NCBI RefSeq assembly: GCF_963583255.1
Contig: NC_084818.1
Coordinates: forward strand, 11,348,222 to 11,412,221
Reading direction: 5' to 3'
Source: Pyrus communis
Taxonomy: Eukaryota > Streptophyta > Magnoliopsida > Rosales > Rosaceae
Length of the DNA stretch: 64,000 nt
The notes under the pieces: generated by a model
Database searches by the model: none
What the model was told of the DNA's origin: nothing
What the model saw: the letters and a program-made list of their open reading frames with translations, nothing else
Translations under genes and position numbers: made by a program
Shown: one piece after another, positions 44,515 to 56,558 of the stretch
Position numbering within the stretch: the first letter of the stretch is position 1
Layout of the letters: each line of letters begins with the position of its first letter

Positions 44515-47185
44515 ATATTTTAACTCTGATTTTGATTTTTTTTATAGCTACACTTATTGATCCTATATAATAAATGAATTCAATCTTCATTTTAAATTAT
44601 TTACGCTAGTGGATACCACAAAATCTTATGTTATACTCAATGAAAGTATAAATAAACTCTAAGTGTTAGTGAATCTATCGTTTTGATGGAATACGCATAT
44701 TACGAAACTATTTTCAACGATCCAACTGTCAAACTTGTTTGTATATGCTTCGAGATCACATACACCAAAAATCGAAAAAAACAAACATTCAGAAATCAAG
44801 TAACGGTACAAAACTTTTCGACAGTTATAAACGAAAAATCACGATTTAACGGTTATTTTAACTTCGATTTTGATGATTTTTTACAGCTACACTCCTTCAT
44901 CCTATATGAATACAATGAACTAATTTGATCGTCAATTTAAAATATTTACAGAAGTGGATACCACAAATCTTATGTTATACTTAATGAAAGTATAAATAAA
45001 CTCTAAGTGTTAGTGAATCTATTGTTTTGATGGGATACGCATCCTTCGAAACTAATTTCTACAATCCAACCGTCAAAATTGTTTATATATTCTTCGAGAT
45101 CATATACTCCAAAAATTGCAAAAAACAAACATTCAGAGATCAAGTAACGGGACAAAACTTTTCGACGGTTATAAACAAAAAATCACGATTTAACGGTTAT
45201 TTTAACTCCGATTTTGATTTTTTTTTATAGCTACACTCCTTGATCCTATATGAATACAATGGATGAATTCGATCTTCAATTTAAAATATTTACACTAGTA
45301 GATACCGCAAAATCTTATGTTATACTTAACAAAAGTATAAATAAACTCTAAGTGTTAGTGAATCTATTGTTTTGATGGGATACGCATATTACGAAACTAA
45401 TTTCAACAATCCAACCGACAAACTTGTTTGTATATACTTCAAGATCGCATACGCTAAAAATGGCAAAAAATAAACATTCAGATATCAAGTAAGGGGACAA
45501 AACTTTTCGACGATTATAAACGAAAAATCACGATTTAACGGTTATTTTAACTCCAATTTTGATGATTTTTTACAGCTACACTCCTTAACCCTATATGAAT
45601 ACAATGAATGAATTCGATCTTCAATTTAAAATATTTACACTAGTGGATACCACAAAATCTTATGTTATATTTAATGAAAGTATAAATAAATTATAAGTGT
45701 TAGTGAATCTATTGTTTTGATGAGATACGCATTTTACAAAACTAATTTCAACGATTCAACCATCAAACTTGTTTATATATGCTTCCAGATCACATACATC
45801 AAAAATGGCAAAAAACAAATATTCAGAGATCAAGTAACGGGACAAAACTTTTCAACGGTTATAAACGAAAAATCACTATTTAACGGTTTTTTTAACTCCG
45901 ATTTAGATGATTTTTTACAGCTACACTCGACCATATATGATGTGACATCCCACATTGCCTAGGGGAGTGATCCTTAAATGTATATTCCTATCCCTACCTA
46001 GCACGAGGCCTTTTGGGAGCTCACTGGCTTCGGGTTCCGTAGGAACTCCGAAGTTAAGCGAGAAAGGGGCTAGAGCAATCCCATGATGGGTGACCCACTG
46101 GGAAGTTGCTCGTGAGTTCCCAAAAAAAAAATCGTGAGGGAATGGTAAGCCCAAAGCGGACAATATCGTGCTACGGTGGTGGAGCGGGCCCGGGAAGTGA
46201 TCCGTCCCGGGCCGGGATGTGACAATTTGGTATCAGAGCCTAACCCTGGCCGCGTGTGTGCCGACGAGGACGTCGGGCCCCTAAGAGGGGTGGATTGTGA
46301 CATCCCACATTGCGTAGGGGAGTGATCCTTAAATGTATATTCCCATCCCTACCTAGCACGAGGCCTTTTGGGAGCTCACTGGCTTCGGGTTCCGTAGGAA
46401 CTCCGAAGTTAAGCGAGAAAGGGGTTAGAGCAATCCCATGATGGGTGACCCACTGGGAAGTTGCTCGTGAGTTCCCAAAAACAAAACCGTGAGGGAATGG
46501 TAAGCCCAAAGCGGACAATATCGTGCTACGGTGGTGGAGCGGGCCCGGGAAGTGATCCGTCCCGGGCCGGGATGTGACATATGAACACAATGAATGAATT
46601 CGATCTTCAATTTAAAATATTTACACTAGTGGATACCACAAAATCTTATGTTATACCTAATGAAAGTATAAATAAATTCTAAGTGTTAGTGAATCTATCG
46701 CTTTGATGGAATACACATTCTACAAAACTAATTTCAATGATCCAACCGTCAATCTTGTTTATATATGCTTCGAGATCGCATACGCCAAAAATCACAAAAA
46801 AATAAACATTCAGAGATCAAGTAATGGGACAAAACTTTTCGACAGTTATTAACGAAAAACCACAATTTAATAGTGATTTTAACTTCGATTTTGATGATTT
46901 TTTATAGTTGCACTCCTTGGCCCTATATGAATACAATGAATGAACTCGATCTTCAATTTAAAATATTTACATTAGTGGATACCACAAAATCTTATGTTAT
47001 ACTTAATGAAAGTACGAATAAACACTTAAGTGTTAGTTAATCTATTGTTTTGATGGGAAACGCATTTTACTAAACTAGTTTCAACAATCGAACCGTCAAA
47101 TATGTTTGTATATACTTCGAGATCGCATACGCCAAAAATTGCGAAAAACAAAAATTCAGAGATCACGATTTAACGGTTATTTAAA
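44515..47185 (+). repeat. Tandem array of six ~345-bp units inside the CACTA element
   Basis: The marker GTTAGTGAATCTAT occurs at about 44663, 45011, 45356, 45701, 46688 and 47030. Spacing is 345-348 bp, and the long interval equals one unit after removing the nested Cassandra. Each unit has AGCTACACTCCTTGATCCTATATGAATACAATG, GATACCACAAAATCTTATGTTATAC and AACTTTTCGACGGTTATAAACG. Several units keep a similar plus-strand frame of 67-81 residues (ending SRFNGYFNSDFD..), but start, length and stops vary, so coding is doubtful. Confidence 0.88.
45941..46579 (+). mobile_element. Complete Cassandra TRIM, young, TSD TATGA
   Basis: LTRs 45941-46224 and 46296-46579, both 284 bp and differing at only a handful of sites, begin TGTGACATCCCACATTG and end GGGATGTGACA. 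Interior 71 bp with an unmutated primer-binding site TGGTATCAGAGCC (46228-46240) and a purine tract AAGAGGGGTGGATT. Flanks are a perfect TATGA duplication (45936-45940 and 46580-46584). The 5S-like block (CTCCGAAGTTAAGCGAG, GATGGGTGACCCACTGGGAAG) is present in each LTR. Confidence 0.95.
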
Positions 47186-47662
47186 AAACAAACTAAAAAG
47201 AAAAATTGGAAGAACGAATAAGAAAAATGCAAGAGATGAAGATGAAAACACGGGGGAGAGTACATAAAAACCATCAATTTGTCGCTTACAGCCGACACTA
47301 GGTTTCAAAATATTTAAAAAAAAACTAAAAACTATGTTGCTTAGAACCGACGCAGGCTTTAAAATATTTAAAAACAATACTTTATGTCGCTTAAAAGCGA
47401 CACCCATACTTTGTGTCGCTTAAAAGCGACACTGTTCTATTTAAAGTGACGCCAATATTTAAAAATTATTAAAACATATGTTGGTTATAAGCGACATTAA
47501 ATGTTTACGTCAGTTTAAAAGCGACGTAGACATTTTATGACGCTTATAAGCGACAGTAAATCTGACGTCATGTTTAGTTAGTGTCGCAACTATCTTGTCC
47601 GCCACTATATTATATTAAACCGACACCACCTACTGACACTATAAGGCCATTTTGTAGTAGTG

Positions 47663-48546
47663 ATGGTTATAACAGGCCTATAGCTGTGTTATGAATGATA
47701 TCCCTTGAAAAAATTCTGGTTGGTGATGAGAATCATGCATCTAATAACCCCTAGCCATATCTGATCACAAAAATCCGAATATGTGAAGAGCAGGGAGTGT
47801 AAAAAATAAATATAAAAACATAAATATGTATTTGCACCTAAGATGTGAAGAGTAAGGGATGTATGTAGAAAATATAGGGTGTATGTAAAAAATGTGGGGT
47901 GTATATGGAGAGTGGAGGTGTGAGGGTATTACAAGAAAGTATTTGGGGGTGGATTAAGATAAATTTTAATTAAAAAAGGGAGTGTGTTAAGTTTGTGAGG
48001 TGGAAATTCAATAATTGTGCTGTGCTAATAAAACAAGCTTTTTCTATTTTAAATATTTTGAAGATTAATATTGAAATTTTAAAGGTAAATATGGGTTTAA
48101 CCATGTGGGGGCAGGATGGGCATAAGGGGTTAAACCACCCAAAGAGGATTATATTTTGTAGTATTTTTGAGTTATTGTTCAAGTAAAGGTAATCTCAACG
48201 GTATTTGAAATCAGCTCTTTCAACCATTATAATTTTTCAAAATAAAACAAAACATTGACATATTATTTTTCTTGCAAATAGATTCCTCATTTAAAATTCT
48301 ATCATTATGTGTCATTGACAATTGTTATTATAACTGTAACAATTGTAAATATGGTATGATACACTTTGCCCATAACTTTGTACACTTTGCCCATAACTTT
48401 GTACAATATGTGCAAGTGACACACAATTTACACTAGAGAAATAAACTCATATTAAAATGAATATATTTTTATAAAAGTGGAGGCATTTTCTTGTTAATAG
48501 GGTAATTTTACTAGGATTAACAACCAAATGAATGAAAAAGTATGGT
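47663..48546. other. Intergenic, AT-rich
   Basis: No gene. A GGGTGTATG(T/G)A word repeats at 47850-47915, and a 21-bp word ACACTTTGCCCATAACTTTGT is tandemly doubled at 48361-48402. Confidence 0.4.
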
Positions 48547-49131
48547 TGTAAGATCCTACGTCGTCTAGGGGTGAGGATCATGTAAGCTTTATATATATAT
48601 TCTCATCTCTACCTAGCTCGAGGCCTTTTGGGAGCTCACTGGCTTCGGGTTCTATCGGAACTCCGAAGTTAAGTGAGTTTGCATGAGAGCAATCCCAGGA
48701 TGGGTGACCCACTGGGAAGTTCTCGCGTGAGTTCTCAGAAACAAAATCGTGAGGGCGTGGTCGGGGCCCAAAGCGTACAATATTGTGCTACAGTGGAGTC
48801 GAGCCCGGGAAGTGGTGGGGGCCCGGGCCAAAATGTGACAATTTGATATCAGAGCCAATCCTTGGCCGGAAGTGTGCCGACGAGGACGTCGAGCCCTTAA
48901 GGGGGGTGGATTGTAAGATCCCACATCGCCCAGGGGTGAGGATCCTGTAAACCTTATATGTATATTCCCATCTCCACCTAGCACGAAGCCTTTTGGGAGC
49001 TCACTGACTTCAGGTTCCATCGAAACTCCGAAGTTAAGCGAGTTTGCGCGAGAGCAATCCCAGGATGGGTGATCCACTGGGAAGTTCTCGCGTGAGTTCC
49101 CAGAAACAAAACCATGAGGGCGTGGTCGTGG
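48547..49131 (+). mobile_element. Cassandra TRIM, 3' truncated
   Basis: 5' LTR 48547-48840 (TGTAAGATCCTACGTCG..AAAATGTGACA), primer-binding site TGATATCAGAGCC (48844-48856), purine tract AAGGGGGGTGGATTG, and a 3' LTR from 48912 (TGTAAGATCCCACATCGCC) that stops at about 49131 after GAGGGCGTGGTCG. The 5S-like blocks are clear in both LTRs. Unlike the others, the LTRs start TGTAAGATCC, suggesting a separate subfamily. Confidence 0.85.
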
Positions 49132-51060
49132 CAAATGCGGTTTTTATAATTTTAAAATGTGAAATTTTGAAAATGCCCTTCAAGGCAAATGCATTGACTT
49201 TTGTTGACCGCTTTGTCGAGTCACGTAAAATCCATTTTCTTGGTGTATCCTCATAATACTTGCCGCTACGAGAGCGTGAGCAAAAATGGAACGTAATTTG
49301 AAGTTATAACGAATGAGTTATTAACAAACAAAGTCAGGGACAAAATAGTAAATTGATTAATTGCTAGAAGGTTCCAGATTTTTGGAGCAAAATCTGGAAA
49401 GCCACGTGTGTGGCCCAGATTGAGTAAAAGAAGAAATAAACGGTTGGGAGAAGAGATAAATGAGAGAAAGAAAAGGTGGGACGCCTATTTAGAAGAAGAG
49501 AGAGAAAAGGGTGACCAATGGGAAATGAGAGAAATGAGAGAATGGGAGAATGAGAAGAACACATCGAGTTCCCCTTGACCCGTACCCGACCCAGCAACAT
49601 CTATGTTTTCCGATGCCATTCAAGCAATTTTTCTGATGAATCACGTCCTACCACCACTACCAAACATCTACCCGACCTCCCCTCGTTCATTTCCACCCAA
49701 AATCTACCTAGATTGACCTTGTTTTGAGGAAGAACGGAACCTGTGGGTTCCAAAGATGTCACGGCGGAGATCCGCCCATCGTAAAAGCATCGTCGACCAT
49801 TACCACCATCAAACCACTCACCTTGAACCCAGGAACAAAGCCCAAACAAGTATGGGGGCATCAAAGTTCGAATCGAGGTCGAATTAAAGCACCTTTATGG
49901 GGTTTCCAGTGCTTCGAGGACGATTTAGGGCATTTCCTCGCCAAATTGGACTTAGCCACAGGTATAAAACTTGCTCTACTCACTGAGGTCTTCATTTCCT
50001 TGAAGTTTGAGAAATTTTAGAAATAGTTGATTTTTCTGACGAGTCGAGACGGCCGACCGCTGTATACGGCGGAGCATGGGCCGAGGCATCCCCTGACTTT
50101 CCTAGGCTAAATTTGATTCTACATTTTTTTATGTGAAGTCCAATTGATGAATTTCCGTTGCTTGAACATAGTTCCATTAAGGTCCGCCACTTGATTATTA
50201 TAATCGACGATCCAACAGTTGAATCGTCACCAAACTTTAATACGTTATAGTATGTAACTTATGAGGATCATAGGAACTCACGGATTGGGAATCTGATATA
50301 TGGATCTTCCCGAATTGGATTTGTTAGTTCATAAAATGAAACGTTAATCGCCACTTGAATTTGCAATTGGCGGAGATCTAACCGTTGGATCATAATGAAA
50401 CTTTAGTATGTTATTTTAGAAGCATAATGTGGATCTTTGGAAGTTACGGATCGGAAATCTGTGATGCGGATCTTCCGAATCGAGTTACGTAGGGTTGTGG
50501 ACCCTACCGTCGATCTTTAACTGACGACTGACTTTTGGTCAATGGGTCTCAAATCATTTTAGAATGTCCATGGGGATGGTTTTACGTAAGTTACATATTC
50601 TATAGATAAGAATTCTGAGTTGTGAATTGATATTTGTTCTAGGCGACGATCGTTCGTGATGCCTTGATATTCGTGCTAGGGAGTTATAGCGCGGACCTCA
50701 GGTGAGTATGCATTTAGAACTTATTATGCTACACCCCGGTGTTAGTGCTCCTGCCCAAGGCCAAGGCACAGCCTTCACGTGATTGTTCACCTCCCGCACC
50801 GTACGCTCATCTTGGATCCATGTTTTGGTGCTAGCCTGTCGTACATACCACAATAGGCGGTTCCGATTCGTAGGTAACCTGCGATCTATCACACAACTTT
50901 CACGTGATCGTAGCACTTGAGCGTACTTATTTACACTCAACCTGTCTTACAGGTCACATTAGGTGACTCCGACTCATGTGCAGATATATGTTGATGAGCT
51001 ATAGGTCTAGTCATACAAGTCAGGTTAGGTATAAAGAGACATGTATAAAGAGACACTTAT
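49132..51060 (+). repeat. LTR-like dispersed repeat remnant
   Basis: Contains words I associate with gypsy-type LTRs of Rosaceae: GAGTCACGTAAAATCCATTTTC, GTATCCTCATAATACTTGCCGC, CGAGAGCGTGAGCAAAAATGGAACG, then CTACACCCCGGTGTTAGTGC and CAGGTCACATTAGGTGACTCCGACTCATG near the end. Repeated motifs such as GATCTTCCGAATYGA and CGGATYGGRAATCTG occur at 50280-50480. Neither end nor a TSD could be fixed, and no internal domain follows. Confidence 0.4.
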
Positions 51061-52472
51061 TTATATGATTTTACTTAAATCTGCCTAGTTTGCCTAGGCA
51101 CCGGCCTAGCCGCCTAGGTGTTAGGCCCCAACCCGCCGCCCAACTAGCACCTAGCGTCTTTTAGAACCTTGGTCTTGAAAAGATAAACTATTTGTTTATT
51201 GATGCGTAGAATTCACTATAATGATCGTTTGTTAACGTACGTACTTTAATAATTTCATTTTTTTATACAAAACGTCTCAGTGGGAAAAATATGCATTTTC
51301 TAAATACCAACCTATTTTTTGTTTAGTATATATGCAACACGTACATACGAATGGTTAAATTTTCACCATAGACTTTGAATTTTCACTTATTTTAGTATTA
51401 TCCACCATAAAATAAATTAACCATAATAATCTTGCATAACAAATTCAAATTTAAAGAGGGATGGTAATGCTAGCAAAATTAAGGTCTCAAGTTTTCCTTG
51501 ACTGTTCTGTGTGTGTGTGTGTTTTTTTTCTTGGCCCAGTTCTTATCCCATATCATTAATACGGTTTCTTGTTTGATTTTGTTAGCTTCCTCGTTGGAGA
51601 AGGAATTGTATTGGACAATTCCATTGCCACCATGGCACCCCGTTCCAATAAAACAATGACACGTGTAAAGTTTTCAACACATAACATTATATTATTAAAT
51701 TAAGACACCAAGTGATTGTGAACCTGTTCCACATAAGTTTATGTCCTCTTACTAGGTCTTGTGCATGGTGTATACATAAGTTTCTCAAGTAAATATTGTA
51801 GGATTGTATCTAAATGGCATTCCTTGCAACGTTTGCAAAGATTATGATGTTCTAAGTCATTAGAGTTAGCATGTAATGAAAGTCGGTATATAAGAATAGG
51901 CTGGGTCAAAAGTTTGATTTTCTTCCACTATAACAAAAAAGAATGTGTATTCCACATAAACATTTGCTAAAAAATGTCAGTCAAATATTTCAGATCTTCA
52001 TGCAGTAACTCTTTTCTTTTAAATTGTTTGATCCGATAAATTTGGATATGGACTTCCCTGCACGCTGCCAGACAACATATACATTGTCCATTATCAATGA
52101 GAATATATTGCATATATTTCACATAACCATAAATGAAGTAGAGAACTTGTGGAAATAGTTGATGGATCACCAATTTCACTTCAACACACTGGCAACAGAT
52201 AAGAAAACACAAACATTAAAATCGAAGAACGCGGCTTAAAGAATTGAAGATTACATTACACGCATATATGAAGACACGCTCTAAAAATTGAAATTTCATG
52301 ATACATTGCGTCTTATGAAAATTTGAAAAATCAATTAAGTTCTGCTAAAAAAGGTAGCATATGAGGTTGATATTAGTGAAAACCAAGACAAATGTTGAAT
52401 GTGATATAACTTAATTATATGAACATTCAAGCAAAATGCGATTATCAATAACAGAATGACAAAGGATTAAAC
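51061..52472. other. Intergenic; short CCTAGGC-rich repeat at 51085-51175, otherwise nothing
   Basis: 51085-51175 has TTTGCCTAGGCACCGGCCTAGCCGCCTAGGTG, a common dispersed plant repeat motif. The remainder is AT-rich and lies downstream of the truncated syntaxin gene; I looked for its missing exons on the minus strand and found none. Confidence 0.4.
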
Positions 52473-53412
52473 CTATTTAGGAGCAAGTCTTCTCAATTTG
52501 GGGAGCTCCTCAAGCAAACGAGCCTTGGTTCGTCGAATCTCAGCATTCATAGCAACAACAGTAGCCATGTTCCCCTCCCTCGATACCATCTCCAATTTCT
52601 ACAGATACCAACCAATTGAAACACACAATTCATAATTCATCCGGAAATAAGCTCAATTTAGGTGAATACCGATAAAAATGAGAGAATAAAAAAGGATTAA
52701 AGCTTTAATTTTCGATTTCTCTGTTTCACCAAACTTTGGTTCACTGAACTAATCACACACAATGTTAACATCTTTTTTTTTTTTTTTTTTTTTTTTTGCT
52801 TCAACAAGTCAACTAAAATTAGGAAAAACATAAAAGAAAAATAAAAATTCTACCTTTCCTTTCCTTTCGACATTACTTCGATTTTCTTAGGAAACAAGCG
52901 GACCAAAAGGCTAACAAAAACTAAAATGCAAAAATTTTTCTTCTTTGAAGAAAATAGGAAAGTGATTTACACGCAACTTTTTCTCTTTATGCACATATCT
53001 TTATTTTTTATTTTATTAAAAATAAAGCAAAATAGAATCAACGGATAGAAACAAACAATGATGCATATTAAACAAAAAGTGTATGCATAAATTATAACTC
53101 ATAAATTATTATTGTCACATTAAACATGGAATTGAGAATTCTATATAAAATTTCACTTATTTTCTCTTCCTTTACTTCAACAAATTTCTATCAACCAACT
53201 AAGACACAAATGCGCAACTTGGTAACGAGAAAAAAAAAAGTAGAGAGAGAGACCTGGAAAGCAGCTTCGAGGTCGGCCTCAGCGACACCGTATAGGCGAC
53301 CAAATCCATCGTCCCAAAAAATATTATTGAGCTCCTTTTGCTGATCAATGTCGTACTTGTCGTATTTCTTGCATATTGAATCAACCCTCATTATCAAGTC
53401 GCTCATACTCAT
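52473..53412 (-). CDS. Truncated SYP7-type syntaxin (SNARE) gene, N-terminal part only
   Basis: Two exons on the minus strand, 53412-53254 and 52598-52473, join in phase 0 to give 94 residues. They read DLIMRVDSICKKYDKYDID, GFGRLYGVAEADLEAAFQ then KLEMVSREGN and AMNAEIRRTKARLLEEL, ending LAPK and a TAG at 52473. This matches residues 1-95 of plant SYP71/72/73, Qc-SNAREs of the ER and plasma membrane of about 265 residues. The rest of the N-terminal helical domain, the SNARE motif and the C-terminal anchor are missing, and no further exons follow. The TAG falls where the family normally continues (LQRLAVKRVKGL-like). Either a pseudogene left after 3' truncation or a short soluble protein. A (GA)n run sits about 165 bp upstream of the ATG. 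Confidence 0.72.
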
Positions 53413-53573
53413 CTCTCTCTCCCTCTCTAAGTTTTCAACTGATCAGAGACTTTGTTGTTATGGTGGGTTTTCTGGGTTCAGTCGGAGGAGGAGGAGGAGG
53501 AGGGCAACAAGAAAGAGACCAACTAGTTACGTTGACCGTTTCGATTCTCTCAGAAATGAAAGAAACGTAAAAT

Positions 53574-53575
<2 letters not shown>

Positions 53576-53613
<38 letters not shown>
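53576..53613. repeat. (GA)19 microsatellite upstream of the truncated syntaxin gene
   Basis: Uninterrupted GA run; in gene sense it is a CT tract in the presumed leader or promoter. Confidence 0.9.
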
Positions 53614-53617
<4 letters not shown>

Positions 53618-54475
53618 ATGGATGGAGGGTTAATTAAGGTTTGTGTTAATAAGTATTTTAATTCCTTAATTATTTGTACAGCGGAGCTTATAGCAGTAGG
53701 GCTCGCAAAGCACGGTGTTGTTTAAGTTTGTTTGGAATTTCTTTTGTCGGATTCTGACAGGTGTACTGTTAAGATGTACTGTGTACAGTACTCCAACACT
53801 GATTGCAGTTTTTTATTGTTATTCATTAAAGACGGTTATTAACATTTAAAAAAAAATTATAACTCATAAGTGTATTTTTTTAATTATAAAAAATTTAGAT
53901 GCAAAATGATATTGTTTAAGTGCCAATAATAATATCATGTTCATTTTACTTATGCAATATTGAAATTGAAGAAAATAATATGAACGGATGAATGTTTTTA
54001 TCAATTAAATTATAATTTTTTATGTCATTATATTATTATAAGAGAAAAACTATATGTATAATATGCTTACGCTGCTAATTCAAACAAATTATACACTCCA
54101 CTTTAATAAATGTTAAATAAGTATTCATAATCATTTTGAACCCAAAAAGAATATATAATTGTAACTTACCATCAATTATTGCATTTTTAAAAAAAAATAT
54201 ATAAATAAATGTTAAAAATACACATAAAGAGTGATTCTTTCTATGGCCAAAGTTAAGTAAATAAATAAATAAATCTGAAAAAACAGACGAAGTCATGGAT
54301 GACTGGCACATGTAAAAGGCATCAGACTCACAAAAAGTTCTCCAATTTAACCATTTAAAAATCCTATCCGAAAAAACAAAAACCATTTAAAAATCCACTG
54401 GTGGTGACTAATCAAAATCATTTAAATAACTTAATAAACAAATAAACCCACTTCTCTTTGTCGTTTTTCTGTTCC
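53614..54475. other. Bidirectional intergenic region between the syntaxin fragment and the TMEM8-like gene
   Basis: AT-rich sequence between divergent starts (53412 on minus, 54476 on plus). Should hold the promoter of the plus-strand gene; no clear TATA box singled out. No gene seen. Confidence 0.4.
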
Positions 54476-56522
54476 ATGAATCAGAATGCCATGGCTTCGA
54501 ATTCGATTCTTTGTTGCTCTTCCCATTTAAATCCCAGTCTATTCGTCGTCGTTTTCTGGTTATTCGTCCACTGCTATTCGTATGGCGAACTGGGTCCGTA
54601 CAGCAGCTTCACTGTCTCCAGCTTCAGCTACCCACCAACCACAATTGGACCCTCTGGATTTCGATATATTAGAGGTGAATGATTAGCTTTTTGATAACCC
54701 TTTGAAGCATTCGATTGATTGGTTCGGTCTTTGTATTGTATGGAGAGGATTATGGGGGTGTAATATTTGATGGGATCGTAATCAAAATGTTGAATTTTTC
54801 TTCTATTGTTTTTCGCTGGAATTCTGTAAAGTACATCGACATAGGTTTTCTTGTTGAATTATGCTATAATTCTAAGTTTTGACCATTTTGATTTGGTTTG
54901 GTCTGAAAGTTGCTAACTTTATCTGTGATCATGTTTGAAAGTTCTTGACATGGGATTGGTTGATCCACAAGCCAGCAAATTTTCAGTATTTTGTATTTTA
55001 TTTCGATTATCGTGTGTAATGAGTAATTTTTTTTAAGATTGTAATTTGGATTTATATTCAGAATTGTATATCTAATGGTTAATTATGCAATTCCTAACTG
55101 GTTTTGGTGTTTTGCCTTGTTCTAGTTGAAATGCCACCATGGTTCTCGTCGATAGCAATGAATTCGAACGTGGAACTTGTAAGTATGCGTACCAAGGTTC
55201 AAATTTTCCGCTTTTTCTTTTGTCAACAATGCTTTAGTAATTTGAGGTGGAAACTGGAAAGGTATACCGTGTACTTGCCCGAGTGCTGATTCCCAAATGA
55301 AAGTGGTTCTCTGGATTCGTGATTGCATTCCTTTCCATAAGAAACAAACTTGTAAATCAAAACTATAGTTGAATACATTAGCATCCTTGCTAATGATTCA
55401 AATTATTTTCAGGCTGCTGGAGACATAGAAAAGGTTCCTAAAGTTGAGTTACCATTGATTTGCTTCCGAGCTGGTAGCCTCCCACTGCCGGATGTTAACA
55501 CTTCTCTAGTGGATTCAGGTATATGTCACTGAGCTTTAGATGAACTGACTAAATTGAAGTGTCGGTAAAACAATATTACTCCGTAGTCTCTAGCTACATG
55601 TGTACTTTGTGTTTCTGTTCTATCTGATGCTTTGTGCCCGTATTTTGACATTTCTGATCATCATGCATGTCAAAAGTATTCCACAAGAGTTTAACTTGAC
55701 AGATACCTTAGGAGAGTCAGGACTGCCGGGTCTGCCTTTATTAGTTTCCTTCTCTTCGGATAAGCGTTAAGTATCCCCAACAAATCTGCTTGCTGAGCCA
55801 TTTTGTCAAAAGTGCTTTTCAACTATTACTTAACATGAATTTATCAGTGTGTGTGGTTAATCAAGGACAAGTACAACTGGTATACACAAGCAATTTGTTT
55901 CACGTTTTTTTTTCGCATAAACACATCTAGAATTTCAGTTTCCCTTATTTTATATTACTTTGAATTCTATTTGAACAATGATTGAACATAGCATTGAATG
56001 AATTTACTGATATAGGAGTTCTCTCTCCCCTCTACAATGGTTCCTATAAGGGAATACAAGCTCTTCAGAGTTCACAGCAGTGCTATCCTATGCAAAAGAA
56101 TTTTACACTCAAGTTGACAAATGAGCAGGTCTATCATCAAACCCTTTACTTATTTTTGTACACTTTTGGAGAGGGAAAGTTTGCTCGAAAATTTAACTAG
56201 TTTGTTTGCGAATATTTTCTTGTTTTTCTGAACAAAATTTTATTTTCTATATACCAAAGAAAAGTTTATATACTGTGTCTTACGGAATTGTAGTTCAGAT
56301 TTCTCCAGGAGTTTGGTATTTCGGTCTTTTCAATGGAATTGGACCTACAAGGACACAATCAAAGATGGTATCTATTATCCTTTAGATTTTATAGTTCTTG
56401 TGTTGATTTGCTCTGCTGTTAGTCATGCACCTGAAACCATTAGTTCCCTGTTTACTGTATGCGATGAAGTTTGTTGTTCATACCTCACTTCAAAACATAT
56501 ATACATACATATAGATATATAT

Positions 56523-56558
<36 letters not shown>

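Larger units (their letters stand above)
42250..47662. mobile_element. CACTA (En/Spm) transposon, non-autonomous, TSD ATG
   Basis: Left end CACTATTACAATATAGGC, right end GGCCATTTTGTAGTAGTG (inverse: CACTACTACAAAATGGCC), flanked by a perfect 3-bp duplication ATG (42247-42249 and 47663-47665). Many subterminal repeats of the type GTCGGTTTAAAGCGACG and GTCGGTTTTAACCGAC lie at 42290-42700, 44250-44390 and 47270-47645. CACTA ends, 3-bp TSD and dense subterminal repeats are diagnostic of the superfamily. I see no transposase (TNPD or TNPA) in 5.4 kb. The middle carries a ~345-bp tandem array with a nested Cassandra. Confidence 0.9.

Noticed and set aside
46070..46610. Minus-strand frames of 60-160 residues across Cassandra LTRs (also 8.4, 14.6, 48.7 kb)
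   Set aside because: The same frames recur in every LTR copy and reflect the GC-rich 5S-like sequence, not a protein.
47177..47407. Minus-strand frame FSFFLNILKPS..
   Set aside because: Low-complexity translation of the CACTA subterminal region.
42250..47662. CRISPR-like or centromeric satellite
   Set aside because: Only six units, bounded by CACTA ends with TSD; plant DNA, and no spacer/repeat architecture.
49601..50020. Coding exons around 49.6-50.0 kb
   Set aside because: Frames on both strands lack recognisable domains and lie within LTR-like sequence.
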